A stretch of 64,000 nt of DNA from Ophiocordyceps camponoti-saundersi (nom. inval.) (lineage: Eukaryota; Ascomycota; Sordariomycetes; Hypocreales; Ophiocordycipitaceae). The notes under the pieces are model-generated. The model saw only the letters and a program-made list of their open reading frames with translations. It searched no databases and was not told the DNA's origin. The position numbers were made by a program, and so were the translations under genes. This document shows, piece after piece, positions 44,150 through 54,550 of this stretch; the first letter of the stretch is position 1; every line of letters starts with the position of its first letter. Location of the stretch: the NCBI GenBank assembly GCA_003339415.1, contig PDHQ01000004.1:116596-180595 (forward strand), given 5' to 3'.

Positions 44150-45243
44150 CTACTTGCTAGTATCCAGGCGGGTTGAAAGAACATTGGCTTTCATGCAAGT
44201 AATCCCCTTCTTCTCAGCGGCCATTTCATAGCTCATTGCCGGAGAAGAATCTTCAGCGCTATTGGTGTGAATGCGGTACATGTCACCGGCATATATTGGC
44301 GATACGGCGCGATACTTGATGCTTTGAAGCTCATGGCTTAAGCCGTAGCGATCGCGCCAGTAGTCAAGTAAAGAGATCAGGGTCAAAGGACCGTGTACGA
44401 CCGGCGCTGGATGTCCTTCGACTCGACGACACCATTCATCGTCGAAGTGAATCTTGTGCGCATTGAATGTGAGCGCAGAGAAGCGGAACAATGAAGACGA
44501 AGACCAGGTTATCTCACGGACGGCTGTCTGGTCTGGGGACGATGAGCGACTCTGGTGATACAAGGGTAATAACAGCTGCACTTACCGCCTTGCGCAGGCA
44601 TGTCTCGAATCACGGTCGGGCCGGTATATCGATTAGTAGGAGCAGGGTCAAGGCTCGACCCTTTGGCATCTATAGTAGAGCGAAATATCCATGACCGGTG
44701 ATCGAGAACGGCGCGGCCTCTCGAAGAGTAAATGTCCTTTTCCACCTCGACCAGTATCATATCCCCAGCCGAGCCCTTCTTCGCCGTAGCCCGGACCAGC
44801 CTCGTGTGCTCCTCGACCTCATCACCGACGAAGAGACCTGTTCCTCCGTCGGCGGCGGCATAAGGCCACGACATCTCTCCACCAGCCCACATGCGTCTCG
44901 TGAAGGGAGACGGGGCGTTGAAAGTCGCGTCACTCCCGTCCGGACCTAGATGCGCCTGCGTCGCTTCGGGTGTAAAGTAGACCAGATGATAGCCCGGGGG
45001 GATAGGAGTGCCCGTTGGCGGCGGACGAGTGGAAACGTCGACGTGTCCCATAGACCGTCTCTCAAGAGTCAGGCAGAGCTTCTGTATCTGGTTCGCGTCT
45101 AGGACTTGACGACGGATCGTCGCCGGCCCCATCGACTTTTCCATCAGGCGAGAAGCAGCGTCTGCCGCGGCGGTGCTGACGGATCGACTCTGCACCTTGA
45201 GAGCATTCGCGAGGCTGTGACGAACCGCGCTCTGGATCATCAT
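44150..45243 (-). CDS. Itaconyl-CoA/mesaconyl-C4-CoA hydratase-like hot-dog enzyme
   Basis: Exons 45243-44586 and 44532-44150 on the minus strand give 346 residues. The N-terminus (QSAVRHSLANALKVQSRSVSTAAADAASR) looks like a mitochondrial presequence. An N-terminal FAS1-like dehydratase half contains PPGYHLVYFTP and FTRRMWAGGEMSWP. The C-terminal MaoC-like half has FNAHKIHFDDEWCRRVEGHP followed by VVHGPLTL, the hydratase hot-dog motif. This two-half layout matches the HTD2-type hydratases that include itaconyl-CoA hydratase (Ich) and mesaconyl-C4-CoA hydratase. It lies next to ligase-like genes that could make the CoA ester. The exact acyl chain is inferred from neighbours. Confidence 0.78.
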
Positions 45244-45575
45244 GATTCTTCTCTTTAGATAAGCAAGTCTTGTATCTTGAGCTCCACTGCTTGTGATTTG
45301 AAGCCGAACCGCTGAAGAGGAGAAGCATCCTTTTCGATATCACCGGTTACTCCCGTACCTAGTAGTATCTGCAGTTCACAGTGCGAGATGCATGAATACC
45401 TACCCGATTCGCCTTGCAATGCCATCTTCACGTTGGAGGGAGTTAACCCTGCTAACCCTATCAACCCGCACATTCGTAGCGCAATCTTGTCTATAATTTA
45501 TACATGATATACAACTTGGTACTATCGACAGTGAAAGAGAGACATCAGATCTCGTGCTCCTTTCAGACAGCAGAG
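45244..45575. other. Intergenic, upstream of hydratase
   Basis: 332 bases between the hydratase start and the GH25 stop. This is a probable promoter for the minus-strand hydratase. No gene is seen. Confidence 0.45.
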
Positions 45576-46346
45576 TCATCCGTCAAGTCTAGACGGATAT
45601 CCAGTCGTAGCCGTCCGATTCAGACTCGCAACATCACCGTTAAAGACATAGGAGCTGCTGCCCCAAGGCGACTTATCGGAATACTGCCAAAACGTATACG
45701 ACTCCCATCCAGCCGGGAGCTCACCGATAGATTCTGAGAAGTCCGAGATGACGAGGAGAGATCTAGCGAGAAGATTGACCGTGTTGTGCGTACACTGCTT
45801 CCACCACCCCGTCGTGGTGTAAAGCAAGGGGTAGATGCCGGTCGAAGCGCGGTAAACCTCGACAAACTCGATGATCCAGTGTTCCATATCCTTGGGCGAG
45901 AGGCCGGAACAGGGGTGCGTTTTGGGGTTGTCTCTTTCTGTAAAGACTACCATGCCGGGCAAGGTTGTGCCTTCGTTCGTCCAGCCGCCGCCGTTCTGGA
46001 GGAAGAACTTGGCTTGGTTACCCCCGAAGGCCTTGTCTGGTTGAGCTACGTGATAACCACCGCGTATCAATCCCGCGTCTGCAGCTTGGTTGAAGAATTG
46101 GTGAGACTTGAAATCCACATGACTGTTGCCATGCGTCGTCTAATTCTTCTTGTTTAGTTCTCGCTCCGTTATACCGCAGCTTATCATGATGCTGACCTTG
46201 ATGATGGCGAAGCGAGCTCCGTCCGCGTAGGCCTTTCTAAAGTCCACTCCATCTTGATAACTCGATACATCGAAGCCGTGAACTGCGGCAGCGGTGGTGC
46301 TGGCGAAGGTGGCTAGTAAAGTCGTGATGGCTTGATGGGATTTCAT
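45576..46346 (-). CDS. Secreted GH25 lysozyme-like (Chalaropsis type) muramidase
   Basis: Exons 46346-46197 and 46139-45576 give 237 residues. A signal peptide of about 22 residues (LLATFASTTAAAVHG) leads into GFDVSSYQDGVDF, the first catalytic-barrel strand of GH25 with its Asp. Then come GGYHVAQPD, LPGMVVFTERDNP, SPKDMEHWIIEFVEVYRASTGIYPLLYTTTGWWKQCT, FWQYSD and the terminal FNGD. Secreted fungal GH25 enzymes cut bacterial peptidoglycan. The middle motif normally reads like LPG-x-x-D-x-E. Here the first acidic residue is replaced and the Glu is displaced, so activity is uncertain. Four Cys remain for disulphides. Confidence 0.85.
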
Positions 46347-46929
46347 CTTTGCTGCTGACCTGTAGCCGTCGTTCGTCTGCGCTGTGCCGTTAGGTCTTCT
46401 TATAAACCTCGGCTCATGCACGCCGTTTGTGACTCTGACATGGCAGGGAACGAGGGTCGGAAAAGGGGGCGAGACCCTTGCGCCCCGTTGCTGAGCTATC
46501 GGAAGAACATGAGGCAACATCACAGGCTATGCTCGGCAACTGATCTCTACCTACCGGAGGTTAGTGGTAGGTCTAGCCCATGTCTCAGTCGGTTCAGCCG
46601 GGAAATGCGGGCTGTTGCCATCCAGCAACGATCCCTCCCTGAAACTCGAGCAGGTGCATTTACAAGAGATCGGAGACGGAGGGGAGAAGAATTGCAGAGC
46701 TGAGGTTATTTTCGTTGCCGCCACTGAGAGAATGAGAATAGAATGGACGGACAGATGTCCATTACAAGAAGCGTAACGCAGATGGGAGACATGGCCGTAC
46801 ATTGAGTCGCTTGCATAGAAAAAAGGTATGAACAAGAATAGTATCCAGAACACGATTGAAACAGTCGCACCTATTCACACTCAAAGACCGACCTACCGGG
46901 TCAACCGCTCCATCCTAGCAACAAAGCGT
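46347..46929. other. Intergenic between GH25 and transposase fragment
   Basis: Promoter side of the GH25 gene, with a TATAA on the minus strand near 46399-46403. No other gene is seen. Confidence 0.5.
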
Positions 46930-47385
46930 CTAAGTCCCGGCCGCGGCGTGTCTCAGAGCATCCTTTTCTTTCCTTATTTTCTTCGTCATGCCCGGCTTCT
47001 TTGTCGGCTTAGTTTTGCCGAAGCCCGCCTCCCGAAGGACTCGCCAAACAGTTACGGAAGAGACGTCGATTCCTTCAGCCTGAAGGTCGGCCGCGATATC
47101 CGTGCAGTTTCGTTCCCCGTCACTGCGGACCTTGGCAATGACGCTTTCGCGGATCTCTTCCTGCTTGGAGGGACGGCCAGAACGAGGGCCGTCCTCGACG
47201 AATTCGTCACAGATGACGAGAGGGCGTCGATCAGGCTGAAAGCCGCGTTGGAGAGCCTTGGAATAAATGCCCTGGATCGTACGGGAGGGAATCCCTGTGA
47301 GGGTGCTAACCTCGGCAGTCGACAAGCCCTGTGCTTTGAGCACGACAACGAGAGCCCGGGTCGCGATGTCTGTCTTCTGCCTCAT
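46930..47385 (-). mobile_element. Tc1/mariner-type transposase fragment (DNA-binding half)
   Basis: A minus-strand frame of 151 residues, beginning MRQKTDIATRALVVVLKAQG. It carries a helix-turn-helix (LSTAEVSTLTGIPSRTIQGIY), a GRPS linker and a second helix-turn-helix (VSSVTVWRVLREAGFGKTKPTKKPGM). These are the paired DNA-binding domains of fungal Tc1-like transposases. The frame then stops, and no DDE/D catalytic domain is found downstream, so it is a truncated relic or a solo DNA-binding gene. A matching terminal inverted repeat was not found by eye. It lies between the GH25 and MFS genes. Confidence 0.8.
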
Positions 47386-47742
47386 TTTGACCCTCTTTAA
47401 CCCTCTCTTTGTTCCGTTGTTTTTAGCCTTCTCTGAGCAGGGAGGGAAGAAAATGGGGATTAAGCGGTGACTTAAATAGGCTACGTAGAGCAGAAGTAAC
47501 CCCCCTGCTATTTTGTATGCGTCTTTACTTTTTCCCGACAGGGGTCATTTTAAGCGCCGCTCTGACCTTTGAAAGCGTCCTCGGTATTACAGACAAGATG
47601 ATTTGATCTCTACGGATACAGGGATTGAGAGTGCGTTGCATAGCAGGGGCAAGTTGTGCGGGTATATACATAGTCTAATAGCCCACCCTCTTCGTTCGTT
47701 CTCGTACATGTGTTTCCATCTCACTGTGGCTCACCCCTTACT
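47386..47742. other. Intergenic, probable end of transposon relic
   Basis: It contains the 5' flank of the transposase fragment. A GGGGTCATTTTAAGCGCC stretch at about 47545-47562 might be its old terminus, but no left-end partner was seen. Confidence 0.4.
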
Positions 47743-49220
47743 TCAGGCGTCGTCGTCGTCCTCGAGGCGAATGGCGCGCCGGGAAGTAAACAACCTCGCC
47801 TTTATCGTCTGAAAGATGACCCAAAAAGGACCCCAGGCACCGATGATTGCTGTGATCCCGGTGAAGAGGATCATCGGACCGTAGACGGTTCCATATCCAA
47901 GCGGCTCATCGGTCAATCTACCCTTGACGGAGAGCAAGACTCCGCTGACGGGACCGCTGAGGACGAAGCCAAGTCCTCGACCGCCGAGAAGCATGCCGTG
48001 AACGATGGACGAGTCGGCCGAGGGCCCGGACTGTTGGACTTGGGCAACCATGCCAGACCAAGTCGAGCTGTAACCTCCTGGTTCCAGGAAGGGTCAGCAA
48101 GAGCGTCAAGAGATGACGTGTCGAGGACTTCGCTGAGGAAACTGACCTGCAAAGAAGCCAAAAACAAGTGCGAATACAATCTGGTTTGCGAAATGGAGAC
48201 TGAGTCCCCAGGACAGAAAGACGGGAAGGGCGCTGCCGAGCGATGAGACAAGGACGGCTTTGCTGGCTGACACCTTGTCACCGAGGATCCCTATGACCAC
48301 CGACCCGGGCACCGACGACAAGGAGAACAGCGCGAGGAGCAGCGGCCCCGCCACCTCGGACAGACGGAGTTCGGCCGCGTAACTGGCGAGATACGTAGCC
48401 GGCATCCTATATCCCACCGCCTGAGCCAAGACGCCAACCTGCATCATCCAGAATATCGAGCTGCGAGCAAAATGCCAAGAGATGTGTCGGGCCACGGGGG
48501 TAGCAGGCAGAGGCAACCTCGGCTTCATGAACATGAGAACCGGCAACGTCAGCAGGGCAGACACGGCAGCCCACGATAGGAGAGTCACTCGCAGCCCGTA
48601 GCTCTGCAGCATCGTGCTAAAGGCAAAGGGCATGGCGACGCCGACGGCAGATTTTCCCCCCCACATGACTCCGTACGCCGCGCTCTTGAGCTCGACGAAC
48701 CACTCGTCCATGTAGATGGAGATGGGACTGAAGAGGAGGGCGCAGCCGAGGGCGTACAGAACACCCTGCGTGACGATGAGGCCGCCGACGGTAGAGGCAT
48801 AGGCCGAGCCGGCGATGGTGACGGTTGTCATCATCATCCCCAGCGGTCCGCACCAGGAACGCCAATGGGGGTATCGATGGAGGAGGACGAATAAGATGGG
48901 CATCACGAGGTACATGACGCCTACCTTGGCGGCTCCGATGGAGGCAAAGGCTCCGGGAGAGGCGTCGATATCGCCATGATTGCTGTAATACTCTTGAAAG
49001 ATGCCAAACGAGACCGAGTATCCTGCGTCGTACACGTCAGTCAATGTCTAAGGAAGTCTAACGTCTACTCACCCCAGATGGGAATCTGAGATATGGTGCA
49101 GCAGACTAAAGCCAAGTTCGCTCCTCGACCCCGGTCCGGGGGAGGGAGTAGCTGGGAATTGCAAACATCGTCATCGTCGTCATCTCGTCGACTAGAACAA
49201 TCTGGCTCTATAGTATTCAT
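47743..49220 (-). CDS. MFS transporter, monocarboxylate-transporter-like
   Basis: Exons 49220-49073, 49022-48147 and 48077-47743 give 452 residues with consistent phase. The N-terminus is acidic (RRDDDDDD) before the first membrane segment (ALVCCTISQIPIWGYSVSFGIF). About twelve hydrophobic segments follow. The loop between TM2 and TM3 reads HRYPHWRSWCGPLGMM. YSVSFGIFQEYY is the usual start of fungal MCT-like MFS proteins, and FMKPRLPL is the mid-loop. The protein ends in RRAIRLEDDDDA. Members move monocarboxylates or secondary metabolites, and the substrate is not inferable. It is complete at normal length. Confidence 0.87.
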
Positions 49221-49520
49221 GATGGGGCTAGCATCGCGGAGGAACACCAAGAAAAGGGGAAAAGATGGTCTTCACCCTTCTCTGCTACTACCTAGGCGTC
49301 AGAGAAGCAGGAAAAACGGCTTACGTCGGCTACTGAAGCTCTGCAGTCCGACGTCACTTGGCGTGTGGAGGCATGATAGGCAGCCAGACATGTGCAGACG
49401 GCTTCTGCTGTGCCCAGATAAAAAAAAAAAAAGCAGGGAAAATGGGTCACGTTGACGTTGTAATATTGAATTGATTGGTTGGGCAACGACATCGACATGT
49501 GAAACGAGGTTTTCCGTATA
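49221..49520. other. Short intergenic region with poly-A tract
   Basis: Promoter of the MFS gene and 3' flank of the GH20 gene. A run of A lies at about 49420-49431. No gene is seen. Confidence 0.5.
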
Positions 49521-51736
49521 TCAAGCTTGACGAGTCAATCGCATGCTCTTCAGCTCACCCTTCCATCCCGTAACTTTCTCGATGGGAGCTTCGATGGCCA
49601 TGACATCCCAGTGAAACCTCTTTCCGTTGATGCCCATCTTGGTGAGGAACTCTTCTTCCCTGACGGCACTTTTATTCTTCTCCTTCTTCTCCTTCTTCTT
49701 CTTCTTCCTCTCCTCCGAAGCCTTAACCGAGGTAAAAGTCCGGTTTCCGCGCCCAAGTAAGCTCAGTTCGATCCACTCTCCGATCGGGACGGTTGAGTTA
49801 AGACGGTAAAAGTTGCCCGATGAGAATAGAGTGATGTTGGGCGTGAGCATCAAGATCGAGTCGGATCCGGTGACGAGCGTCGTGTTTGTCGGATCCGTAA
49901 GCTCGTCGACTTTCAGCCTCAGGGTGAGCGTGTAATCCCTCCCCTTGGATTGCCATGGCGTCACGAGGGAGCATTCCGGGGTGATGTGCAGAGACGAGTT
50001 TCGAAAGGAGCAGTCCGTCTCGGCGTCGTAGCCGTTTGGCGACAGGTCTTTTACGGACTCTTCAGTCAAGTCGTAGTCGAAGATGACGTCCCCTTCCTTG
50101 GATGGGATCCTCCTCTCCAGGTTCTGAGCAGGTATCTGCGGAAGAAGCTTGGGAAAGACGTCTTCAAACTGTCGTCGGCTCAGGTCGCCGCCCCATTGCT
50201 TGTCCGCCAGAGCAGGCAGACCCTGACGCCAAGCGTAGTAGGTCTCGGAGTAGACGGTCGCGTTGGGGCCGTAGTCGTTCCACAATGGCGTGATGGCACC
50301 GAGGACCAGGGGATCGTCCCGCTTAGCGTTCTCCGAAGCCCTCGACGTGTTGAAGATGTTGGGATACCACGGACCGCCGCCTTCGGGATTGCCGTGAAAG
50401 GTCTTGGCGAGGGGGATCGAGTTGGGGTAGACTCCGTACTTGTTGACGACGTAGAATCCGTCCATAGAGTTGATGACGGAGTAGTTGTTCTGAATGAAGT
50501 CGTGTAGCGGGTTGTCCTCGTGAAACGTCCAGTGCTGAATGGAGACCTCTCGATTGACGTTCTCATAGCCCTTTTCATGTCGTGGAGGAAACGTGCCCCA
50601 GATTCGGATGGACTTGCTGGACTTTTCACGGATAAAGGTGTTCATCGTGTTGACGAACAAGTTGTATTCTTTGACCGGTCCCTCATACTCGTCAGCCCCG
50701 ATGGAGACAATCTTGGTATGAAACCAAGGCAGAAACTCGGTCCATATCAGCTTCATAGTCGGAATCGTCTCCGGATGAGAAATGTTAAGCAGGCTAAGGT
50801 CATTGCTAAGACCGAGTTGAGGACGCCATCGGATGATGGACAGCGCATGGCCAGGCGCCTCAATCTCCGGCAATATGGTGACGCCGCGGGCGACACAGGC
50901 CCGCTGCATCTCCTCAAAGTCGGCTCTGGTGTAGGACTCGTTGCGGCGGGTGTTGAGACCGGCGAGTTCCTTGCGGTCCGACCAGAGACGGAACCAGGCG
51001 TCGACGCGGAGCGACTGCTCGCGGTTGTATGCCTTGTTGATGAATAGGTTGTCGCTCAGGTGTAGGTGAAAGACGTTTTGCTTGAAGAAGGACATGTAGG
51101 AGCAGAGCTCGATGAGAAAGTCCTTGGGATAGTAATGCCGTCCTGCGTCGAGCATCATGCCTCGCTCGCTCCAAGCCGGCGCATCTCGTCCCCGGCCGTG
51201 GGTCATGCTCCCGTTCAGAGCGGCCTGCTGCAGGACGGTCCGGGTGCCCCACCAGACGCCGAGCGGGCTGGCGCCGGCGATGAAGATGCCCGACTCGTTG
51301 GTGGTGAGGGAGTAACCCTCGGATGTGCGACGACCAGCGGCGTCGGTGTAATCCGGCTTGTCATCCAGTGTCAAGAATACGCCCTTCTGATTGCGGGCTC
51401 CATCACCATCTTTGAGCTCAGCTCGAACACCCAAGACGGTTTCAAGATCGTGCACAAAAGTGGTAGCGAATTCGCGCAGCGTGGGAGGAATCAGCGTCAT
51501 GCCATGTTCATCTCGAGCATCCGAATGCCGAGCGTCGACGCCGACGACTTCAATCTCAGACAGCTGAAAGGTTTCCGACGCGGACGACGCGTTGTAGGGA
51601 ACAGACGGGATTCCCAACAGGTTGGCCAAGACGGCACCTGAAAGACTGTAAGAAAAGGGGGGGGGGGGGGGAATGATTGCTTTGCTTCGTTCTTCTTACC
51701 TGATCCGGAGAGGAAAATGGCCGCTTCGACCTTCAT
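49521..51736 (-). CDS. GH20 family beta-N-acetylhexosaminidase-like enzyme
   Basis: Exons 51736-51700 and 51637-49521 give 717 residues. The small first exon supplies MKVEAAIFLSGSG, and the intron 51638-51699 contains a mononucleotide run. The N-terminal GH20b-like domain contains SEGYSLTTNESGIFIAGASPLGVWWGTRT. The barrel shows DAGRHYYPKDFL, FHLHLSDN, ILPEIEAPGHA and the catalytic pair D328-E329 in SIGADEYEG. The C-terminus is a beta-sandwich-like extension. It includes an unusual Lys/Glu tract (KKKKKEKKEKNK) encoded by a pyrimidine repeat on the plus strand. The signal peptide is weak. Role: release of terminal GlcNAc from chitin or glycoproteins. Confidence 0.87.
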
Positions 51737-54109
51737 TTTGGTGGTGACGGGTTCAAGGCCTCGTCTCGATACGCCGATGGTCTGGGATGGAACATGCTTG
51801 TTCTTTTACACGACGATGACGGCACGACTCGATCCCTTAAACTCTGTGATTCATAAGCACCAAGCTGCCTACATACATAGATTGCAAAGGGATGGTATGG
51901 TCCTCAGCCCTCTGTAGGATCATCAGCGGGTCGGAAAGCAAAGGAAGTCGTACAGCGAGTCAACAATTGGTAGCGGTAGTCGTATATGACATCTTCAAGG
52001 CGAGCGTATGTAGGTAACAGGAAAAGAGGAAGAGGAAAGGGAAAATAGCTCGTTGCCTCACTCAACACGAGAGAAAAACCCCTCTCAAACTCTCACACAT
52101 ACCCGATGGCAACTAATGCCTCTATCCCTGGGCACTCTGGCACTTTGTCGAGCAGGCAGTTCCCTGCTTGGAAGGTCGGACTCTATAGAAGGGAGTCTGA
52201 TTGGCCGAACTTGATCCCAATCAACTTGCATTTCTCTCTGCCGCTCTATACTCTGTTGGCACTGAAACACGGTATGAGAAGATATGGAGGTACATGACTT
52301 TGCTGAGAGAATCCGTCCCACTGTCTGGGTATATAATAGGTATCTTTCTATCTAACCCTGCTCCCTTGTTTGGTGCGTAGCAGTATCCATCATGTGCCCG
52401 GGTAGTTGTAGGGGGAAAACAATGCTGTGCCGAGTGACAGTCAGTCTTGTTTCCAACTCGGGGCTGAGGAGTGGCTATACGGATTATCTGACATGTCATG
52501 ACGCGACAGCACGTAGCATCGCCTGAGCATGGCCAGCAAGACCTTGCTAGTGAATAGATACGCGACCTGCCATGCTACCCAAGAGCGGGCTGAGAGACAA
52601 GACTTGATCGAAGACACCTATGCATGGCTACTAGCCTACCTACCCTACTGGTAGTGAGCGAAGATGAAGGGGGGGGGGGTTGTATAGGTAGACTCAATGC
52701 CGGAGACACCTCTCTCGCCACTCTTCTCTTCTCAGCCAAACCGACGTCAAGCCGTGCGAAAGCGACGGAGCCAGCAGCTGCACGGCAATAGTTCTCTGCT
52801 TGAATCCGACAAAGAATGAATGACCACTTCCTCGTGTCCGATTCCCCTGCACAGGGACAGAAGGCGATGCGAGACAATCAACCTGTCTTACACGCGGAGA
52901 AGCCGTTTTTTTTTTCTCTCTCTCTCTCTCTCCTTCTTACTTTCTTTCCTTCTTTTTTCTTTAAGTGGCTTCTTATGTCGTCGGACTTGTCATCTTTTTC
53001 TTTACGAGGGCTTACTTCTTATAGCTTGTAGGTATAGAAAGAGGCGGCCCGATTTCCGTCTAGGTGTTAGGGTCCGGGGAGGGGAAGGGGGGAGACTCGA
53101 TGTAACCAGCCATTTGGGTCGGGCGCTACTCAATAAAGGCGTCATACGAAGGACATGTCTGCTACATACATTACATTGGTAGTTGGTAGGTTCGGAGCTT
53201 AGCCTCGCATCATCACCACACACACACATAGACACACGCATGCATACACGTATACGCAGTTGTTGGGAGTCGTCTTCACCCAATCTCGTCACTCGTCTTT
53301 TCCACGCTTCATTTTCTTGCAATAGCTACTATCTAAGTTGTTAGTAAATATAGAAAGAAAAGCTTATATATATATTTACATATACATTTACACACACACA
53401 CATGACCAACTCCTCCTCCTCCTCCTCCTCCTCCAGGGGACACCCCCGTCGGCAAGCCTCCCCGAAAAAAATCCCCGGCGGAAAAGAGGCACGGACCCGG
53501 CCGGCCCAACGGCGGCTATAAAAATTCCCCACACGCCTCGGCCGGGACGATGTCCCTATAAATAGGATACGAAGCCGGGCTGCCGTAAGCCTTCGGCAGG
53601 GTAGCATCGGACAAAAAAAAGAGAGGCAGAGAGAAAGTATCCATTACCCTTCTTTTTTCTTCTGGTTTTGACGATGCAGGGAATTCTGTCCGCTCAGCCC
53701 ACATGCCTCGTCGTGTCCGGGTCGTGTGGCTTGAGATTATGTCTTTTTTTTTCTCTCTCTTTGGGAAAAGAAGGGGGAACAAAAAAAAAAGACGACGCCA
53801 TTCTATACGAGGTGAGACCGCCATGTGACGGGAAAGAAGGTCTCTTGAGAAAAAAAGCATTCGACGTCGATTAGCTGTTCCGGAATGGCCCACACCGGCT
53901 GACTGCAGATCAGTCCGTGTCTTGTCCATCAGGATGGGAGAGGGAGAGGGAGAGGGAAGAGAGAGATGTTGGTGTATATAACAGCCCTTCTCTTCCTTGG
54001 ATTGTCAGTCTTTTTGTTAGACACCATCAGCTTCTACTTCATCTTCTCTACTCTCAGTACACATCCACAAGCAAATCAACACATCTCTTCTCTCCCAAAC
54101 AAAGTCATC
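51737..54109. other. Long intergenic region rich in simple repeats
   Basis: 2.4 kb without a supported gene. It holds a G run at about 52669-52679, CT-rich and T-rich tracts (52909-52965), AT repeats near 53367, (CTC)n at about 53409-53433 and purine repeats. Predicted frames here are low-complexity. Confidence 0.55.
53938..53981 (+). promoter_or_regulatory. GA tract and TATA box of small secreted protein gene
   Basis: A (GA/GGGA)n purine tract at about 53938-53965 is followed by TATATAA at 53975-53981. The box lies 129 bases before the ATG at 54110, leaving room for a CT-rich leader. This spacing is typical of strongly expressed secreted-protein genes in fungi. Confidence 0.5.
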
Positions 54110-54550
54110 ATGCAACTCACCAGCACCCTCATCGCCTCCATCCTCGCCGCCTCGACGGCCATGGCCGCCCCCGCGGCGAAGTCGATGATGGCTACGGATC
54201 CAAACTGGACCATCGAGCACATGCAACGCGTCTGCAAACAGGACGGCTCCCAATGCACGTGGGACTTCAAGATCAACACCCACCTCTCCAAGTCTACCGA
54301 CTGCAAGCTCGTCGTCGGCGCCACGGAAAAGGTCAGGGCCAACCGTGCTAACGGCGGCCCGGTCAAGTGCGGCGACTTCACCGTCACCTCTGGATGGAGT
54401 GGGCAGTTCGGCGAGGGCAATGGCTTCACTGTCTTGTCTGTCGTTGATGAGAAGAAGAGGCTCATCATCTACCCTGGTTACACCGACAAGCAGCTTGAGA
54501 AGGGACAGGTCGTCGAGCCGGATCAGAGCTATTCTGCTCAGCGCATTTAG
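54110..54550 (+). CDS. Small secreted cysteine-containing protein (effector-like)
   Basis: A single exon of 146 residues. The signal peptide (residues 1-20, TLIASILAASTAMAAP) is clear. The mature part has four Cys (VCKQDGSQC, DCKLV, VKCGD), enough for two disulphides. It has a WTIEHMQRVC start and a compact beta-rich body (FTVTSGWSGQFGEGNGFTVLSVVD), ending PDQSYSAQ. The early ATG of the frame (53966) lies before the leader and is unlikely. The pattern recurs in uncharacterised small secreted proteins of plant-, insect- or soil-associated ascomycetes. No enzymatic motif is present. A role at a host or environmental interface is possible but unproven. Confidence 0.8.
   Translation: MQLTSTLIASILAASTAMAAPAAKSMMATDPNWTIEHMQRVCKQDGSQCTWDFKINTHLSKSTDCKLVVGATEKVRANRANGGPVKCGDFTVTSGWSGQFGEGNGFTVLSVVDEKKRLIIYPGYTDKQLEKGQVVEPDQSYSAQRI

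Noticed and set aside
52816..53182. Frames rich in Phe/Ser/Leu
   Set aside because: Produced by the T- and CT-rich tract; no signal of a real small secreted protein.
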